Shown here piece after piece: positions 4,996 through 7,703 of a DNA stretch of 7,703 bases (its first letter is position 1; every line of letters starts with the position of its first letter). The DNA lies in the NCBI GenBank assembly GCA_043806395.1, contig JAZDHC010000080.1:1-7703 (forward strand). The letters are read 5' to 3'. This DNA is from CG2-30-40-21 sp043806395. Its GTDB lineage: Bacteria > UBA9089 > CG2-30-40-21. The notes under the pieces were generated by a model. The model was not told the DNA's origin. It saw only the letters and a program-made list of their open reading frames with translations, and ran no database searches. The position numbers and the translations under genes are program-made.

Positions 4996-5247
4996 GATAA
5001 TTATAATATCATAAAATAAGACAAAAAGCAAGGAATTTTGTTACTGGACAACTGTATATTTTGATATTAGTCCAAAGCAGCAATTCTCATTATGAAACGC
5101 AACTAACACACTCCTGAAAATCGACATAGAGTACTTATCCAGCTTCAGGTTTTAGTTGAACATGGAGGTTCGACATATTTTTTCCACTAATCTGAGGAGA
5201 GCCAAATTATGTAAACTGTCCCCTTTTCCCCAATCCCCATTATGATA

Positions 5248-6312
5248 CTATCCAGTTCTGGTCTCTGTTGAAGGCGTCAGATCTTCTGTGTTTGATTCAG
5301 CTCTCCTGATCATCTGCATAACAGCATCATTGGCATTTATTGGCAGTATTTCTATATTCGGATATTGTCTTGCAAAAACTCGAAAAACTTCATCCGCAAA
5401 AGCCTGGCCTATTGATTCAACATTTTTAAAATTGAATAAGACCGTTTTGAAACGATTTATTCCTATCAAAAGCCGTTTCGCCTGCGACCTGGATATTAAT
5501 TGTTCATTGCCATATTGTGCAAGACGAACAGGCACAACAGTTTTTGTAAATCCATAATTATCATCAGAATATTTATTAAATATCTCTTGAGTCGTTCGTG
5601 ATGTATTATTTCGTAATTGCATAGTTATGAATGTACCATTTTGATAGTTTGAATTTTGTAATATCCAATCTTCTTCCTCGTCATAGGCATGAGAGAGAAA
5701 AACTTCACCAGACAAAATGCTAAATTCATTGAACATCCGTGAACTAAAAAAAATACCCTCTCCACTATGGTGCATTGGATCAGTTGTTAGTTTGCCTTTA
5801 GTCAATTCAATTACAGCATGTCGTTCATCAAGGAGTCCCATGGCATTTTTAATTTTGGTAAAAATACCTATTCCGTTGTCCATTATGGTCATTTTTGTTG
5901 AATATGCGGTTTTCTCAATAATAATTCTGACTGTAGTCCCTTCGGAATGATCGATAACATTATTAAACATCTCTGAGAAACCATACTGCCAAATACTAAG
6001 AGCATTATCAGGTAATTGACCTATTTTTTGTTTTATTTCATTTCTCCACACAACATCTTCGGCAAGGTTATCAGCGATAACAAATGTTGCATTCCATTCT
6101 GACTGTGAATGCAAAAAATAGCGTGCACCTTTAGCTTTTCCCTCTCTGATTAAAGCTTTTTGATCAATTAGTTGTCGAATATGTTTATGTACAGCTTGGC
6201 GAGAAATGGTAAATGTTTCACTTGTGATAGCAATAATATCTTTAGGGTTATTCTCTACACCTTCAAGAATAAATTCTCTTATTTTTTCACTACGATTCCT
6301 TAATATAGTCAT
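5248..6312 (-). CDS. Winged-helix + GHKL ATPase + DUF4325 STAS-like regulatory fusion (354 aa)
   Basis: Three modules in one chain. Residues 1-68 are a winged helix-turn-helix (ITSETFTISRQAVHKHIRQL as the recognition unit, then a GKAKGARYFL wing). Residues 105-235 are a GHKL ATPase with N-box EMFNNVIDHS (114-123), DNGIGIF (145-151) and lid HHSGEGIFFSS (181-191). There is no HisKA dimerisation or phospho-acceptor His region, so it resembles anti-sigma kinases of the SpoIIAB/RsbW kind more than a sensor kinase. Residues 254-337 are a DUF4325 STAS-like domain with LISRSQAKRLL (272-282) and VESIGQAFADEVFRVF (298-313). The start is ATG 6310-6312 with GAGG eight bases upstream; a TTG ten codons earlier is rejected. 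A likely soluble, DNA-binding, nucleotide-controlled switch. An inverted repeat upstream (6349-6363) may be its operator. The domain calls are firm; the mechanism is inferred. Confidence 0.85.
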   Translation of the reverse strand: MTILRNRSEKIREFILEGVENNPKDIIAITSETFTISRQAVHKHIRQLIDQKALIREGKAKGARYFLHSQSEWNATFVIADNLAEDVVWRNEIKQKIGQLPDNALSIWQYGFSEMFNNVIDHSEGTTVRIIIEKTAYSTKMTIMDNGIGIFTKIKNAMGLLDERHAVIELTKGKLTTDPMHHSGEGIFFSSRMFNEFSILSGEVFLSHAYDEEEDWILQNSNYQNGTFITMQLRNNTSRTTQEIFNKYSDDNYGFTKTVVPVRLAQYGNEQLISRSQAKRLLIGINRFKTVLFNFKNVESIGQAFADEVFRVFARQYPNIEILPINANDAVMQMIRRAESNTEDLTPSTETRTG

Positions 6313-6348
6313 ACTAAAAACCTCAAAAGAACGAATTGACAACCTTAG

Positions 6349-6363
6349 TTACATTAATTGTAA
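6349..6363. promoter_or_regulatory. Candidate operator TTACA-N5-TGTAA
   Basis: A perfect 5-bp inverted repeat with a 5-bp spacer, centred about 44 bp upstream of the regulator's ATG. A palindromic GTTAAC lies 18 bp further upstream (6381-6386), and a possible promoter, TTGATT-N17-TAAAAT on the minus strand (about 6403-6431), lies upstream of both. An autoregulatory site for the winged-helix protein is a reasonable guess but AT-rich palindromes arise easily. Confidence 0.35.
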
Positions 6364-6414
6364 ACCCTGCGGATTTATTTGTTAACTTTTAATTTGTATT
6401 TTATCACAGTTTAA

Positions 6415-6924
6415 TCAAAAAATCAAGAAAAATATCGACCTGTGCAATCGGAATTTGGAGTGCGGAAGCTCTTTTGATGGAAATAGATTTATTGCAATGG
6501 CAGCACAAAGAAATATTCCCAAAGGGATAAATGCATCTTTTAGTTGTGTCCGATGCTTGTATAGAAAGTAGATTGCAATCAAGGGCAAAATGAAAAATGA
6601 AATATTTCTTTCATAATAAAAGCGCTCATTGTCAATAGAAGGAACAATTAACGGCAGTTTAGCAAGTGTTCCACCTATCAACGAAAGAAGTATTACTACA
6701 AATAGTAGTGAAGGACGATCTGTAGTCGGCTCAAGATTCGGAGTAGTTGTCTCACTTCTGAAGTTAATTCTCTCATCCCAAAATTTTAATAGTTCTGATT
6801 CTGGTTTTTCCTTAAAAGCTTCTTCGAAATTTTCTTCAAATTCTTTCGGGTTTGTTCTAAATAATACTTCAAGAGCATGTGGAACATTTGCATTTTCAAG
6901 AATTTTAATTTGTCGAGTAGACAT
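6415..6924 (-). CDS. Membrane protein resembling the N-terminal part of DUF4153-type proteins, probably truncated (169 aa)
   Basis: A soluble acidic N-terminus (1-70, with ALEVLFRTNPKEFEENFEEA and LLKFWDERINF) is followed by three hydrophobic segments at about 72-89, 107-123 and 131-148. The arrangement LLFVVILLSLIGGTLAKLP, then RFYYERNISFFILPLIAIYF, then GIFLCAAIAINLFPS resembles, from memory, the beginning of long multi-helix DUF4153 proteins, which run on for several hundred residues. Here the frame ends after an abrupt basic stretch (HSKFRLHRSIFFLIF), and no continuation is seen in other frames before the next gene, so a 3' deletion or decay is likely. The start at 6922-6924 has a GA-G5 ribosome site eight bases upstream. 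It follows the DUF116 gene by 13 bp, probably as one transcript. The family assignment is tentative. Confidence 0.6.
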   Translation of the reverse strand: MSTRQIKILENANVPHALEVLFRTNPKEFEENFEEAFKEKPESELLKFWDERINFRSETTTPNLEPTTDRPSLLFVVILLSLIGGTLAKLPLIVPSIDNERFYYERNISFFILPLIAIYFLYKHRTQLKDAFIPLGIFLCAAIAINLFPSKELPHSKFRLHRSIFFLIF

Positions 6925-6937
6925 CTTTTCAACCCCC

Positions 6938-7462
6938 TCATCCTATCTTTCTGCAAGTTATAATCCGAACAACCTCTTCCACCTTACTCATATTCAGTGT
7001 AGTATTTTTACAAGGTCCATTTGGTCTTTGATTAATTATCCCTATTACAGGAAGTGGATACACATCATTAATTCCAGATTCAAGCTCTCGTTCACAACCA
7101 ACAGCAATAATCAACCTTGGTTGATATTCCTTTATTATTGCCCGTGCAAGTGTGCCGCCAGGGGCAACAGAAAGCATGATATGGTGTTCCTCTGAGAAAT
7201 TAATCAAGTCATTGATGCTACATTTACCACACTTGCGGCAGTTTTTGACATGACTCGTAATCTTAAATTCACAATCATAGCTCTGAAGACAATGTGGTAT
7301 CAAAAGAAGCAGGTGTTCATCCTTAAGATTGGGTGGGATATTATTTAATACTATTTGATTGTTTATACAAATAAACCATTGGCAAATCCTATCCTGAGGA
7401 AGCCGAAATAATCGAACAAAACTGAGTATAATTGAAAACAAGATGTTGATGAATAACCGCAT
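6938..7462 (-). CDS. DUF116 family cysteine-rich protein (174 aa)
   Basis: One N-terminal hydrophobic helix (about 3-18, LFINILFSIILSFVRL) is followed by a domain with the full DUF116 pattern: LIPHCLQSYDC (Cys58, Cys64), CRKCGKC (Cys75, 78, 81), APGGTLARAII (100-110), AVGCERELESGI (Cys123) and NQRPNGPCKNT (Cys151). The spacing suggests metal or Fe-S cluster binding; the function of the family is not established. I place the start at ATG 7460-7462, which has a G-rich ribosome site (run of seven G, about 9 nt upstream) and begins directly with the membrane helix. A frame extension of 25 codons upstream to another ATG looks unlike the family. It heads a minus-strand pair with the truncated membrane protein gene. 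Confidence 0.88.
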   Translation of the reverse strand: MRLFINILFSIILSFVRLFRLPQDRICQWFICINNQIVLNNIPPNLKDEHLLLLIPHCLQSYDCEFKITSHVKNCRKCGKCSINDLINFSEEHHIMLSVAPGGTLARAIIKEYQPRLIIAVGCERELESGINDVYPLPVIGIINQRPNGPCKNTTLNMSKVEEVVRIITCRKIG

Positions 7463-7597
7463 GAACTTTCCCCCCCAATTAGACAGTTGAGAATAATTGC
7501 TAATCACTAAGGTATCAACAACCGTACAATGTCGCAAATAATATTGTCATCTCGAAGGAGTACTCGACAGGCTGTTACGGAACTAAAGTTGTCGTAG

Positions 7598-7641
7598 GGA
7601 CAGAGCCTGCCCCTGCGAAGGCAGGGGGCTCGTCCCTGTCC
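7598..7641. repeat. REP-like imperfect palindrome, GGACAG...CTGTCC
   Basis: Nested arms: GGACAG (7598-7603) with CTGTCC (7636-7641), AGCC (7604-7607) with GGCT (7627-7630), and CCCTGC (7611-7616) with GCAGGG (7621-7626) around a GAAG loop. It is GC-rich in an AT-rich, gene-free stretch (7463-7703) and has the look of a dispersed palindromic unit. It is not the same family as the GGTGCTGTCCCC repeats at the left. I see nothing else in the region from 7463 to the end. Confidence 0.6.
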
Positions 7642-7703
7642 GTAAAACGCATCAAATGGTCACAAACGCAACGGAATAATCAACAGACGGACACCCACAA
7701 GGG

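Noticed and set aside
5041..5190. Short minus-strand frames (13 and 28 codons) between holA and the fusion regulator
   Set aside because: No ribosome site, no coding character and no similarity I recognise. The 216-bp gap is treated as non-coding, with only a weak TGGAC/GTCCA hairpin (5045-5074).
5213..5239. CTGTCCCC-TTTT-CCCC stretch as a fifth REP copy
   Set aside because: It shares only CTGTCCCC and a T-run with the repeat core and lacks the GGTG and CGG parts. I treat it as a chance match or a very old remnant.
7463..7537. 25-codon extension of the DUF116 gene to an upstream ATG
   Set aside because: The added residues do not look like the family, whereas the internal ATG has a G-rich ribosome site and begins directly with the membrane helix.
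1..7703. CRISPR array, tRNA, rRNA or riboswitch
   Set aside because: No regularly spaced direct repeats with spacers, no cloverleaf or rRNA-like segment, and no aptamer pattern were seen on either strand. The repeats present are REPs, terminal inverted repeats and one 19-bp tandem pair.

Overview
This is an AT-rich bacterial chromosome segment. Its left third (about 1-2250) is repeat-rich accessory DNA and its right two thirds is ordinary chromosomal coding sequence. The gene set is holA, a lipoprotein-like cyclophilin, DUF202, DUF116, and a fused wHTH-ATPase-STAS-like regulator. Together with the repeat content and moderate-to-low GC it suggests an environmental, large-genome Gram-negative-type lineage. 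A planctomycete of the anammox group or a similar candidate lineage is my guess. No rRNA or other marker here can settle it.

Layout. Positions 1-300 hold a short 19-bp tandem repeat, two copies of a GGTGCTGTCCCCGGTTTT-type palindromic repeat (REP), and the first 23 codons of a REP-associated tyrosine transposase (RAYT) on the minus strand, cut off at a REP. Positions 305-1423 are a complete insertion sequence with 16-bp perfect terminal inverted repeats, inserted just upstream of the RAYT start codon. Its IS701/IS4-like DDE transposase is a wreck with at least five frame breaks and a damaged first catalytic Asp box. Positions 1450-1476 hold a third REP copy, which reads as a terminator for a minus-strand pair of overlapping tiny membrane-protein genes (1495-1792). 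That pair has a perfect consensus promoter (1899-1927). Positions 1928-2249 are non-coding and hold a fourth REP and a 148-bp element bounded by 29-bp perfect inverted repeats.

From 2250 a perfect TTGACA/TATAAT promoter drives a plus-strand run of four genes: a cyclophilin with an N-terminal signal (2310-2990), a DUF202 membrane protein (3000-3320), a 60-residue protein (3347-3529), and a nucleotidyltransferase whose start overlaps the 60-residue gene by 53 bp (3477-3923). The last three are tightly spaced or overlapping, so they are probably co-transcribed and partly coupled.

The rest is on the minus strand: holA (4003-4995), a one-polypeptide regulator joining a winged helix, a GHKL ATPase and a DUF4325 STAS-like domain (5248-6312), a probably truncated membrane protein resembling the N-terminus of DUF4153 proteins (6415-6924), and a DUF116 protein with all its cysteines (6938-7462). 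The window ends in non-coding DNA with a strong imperfect hairpin repeat (7598-7641).

The most interesting items are the wHTH-GHKL-STAS-like fusion with a candidate operator upstream, the overlapping 60-aa/nucleotidyltransferase pair, the tiny-membrane-protein operon ending in a REP terminator, the cyclophilin with a second well-placed internal start, and the nested RAYT/REP/IS debris.
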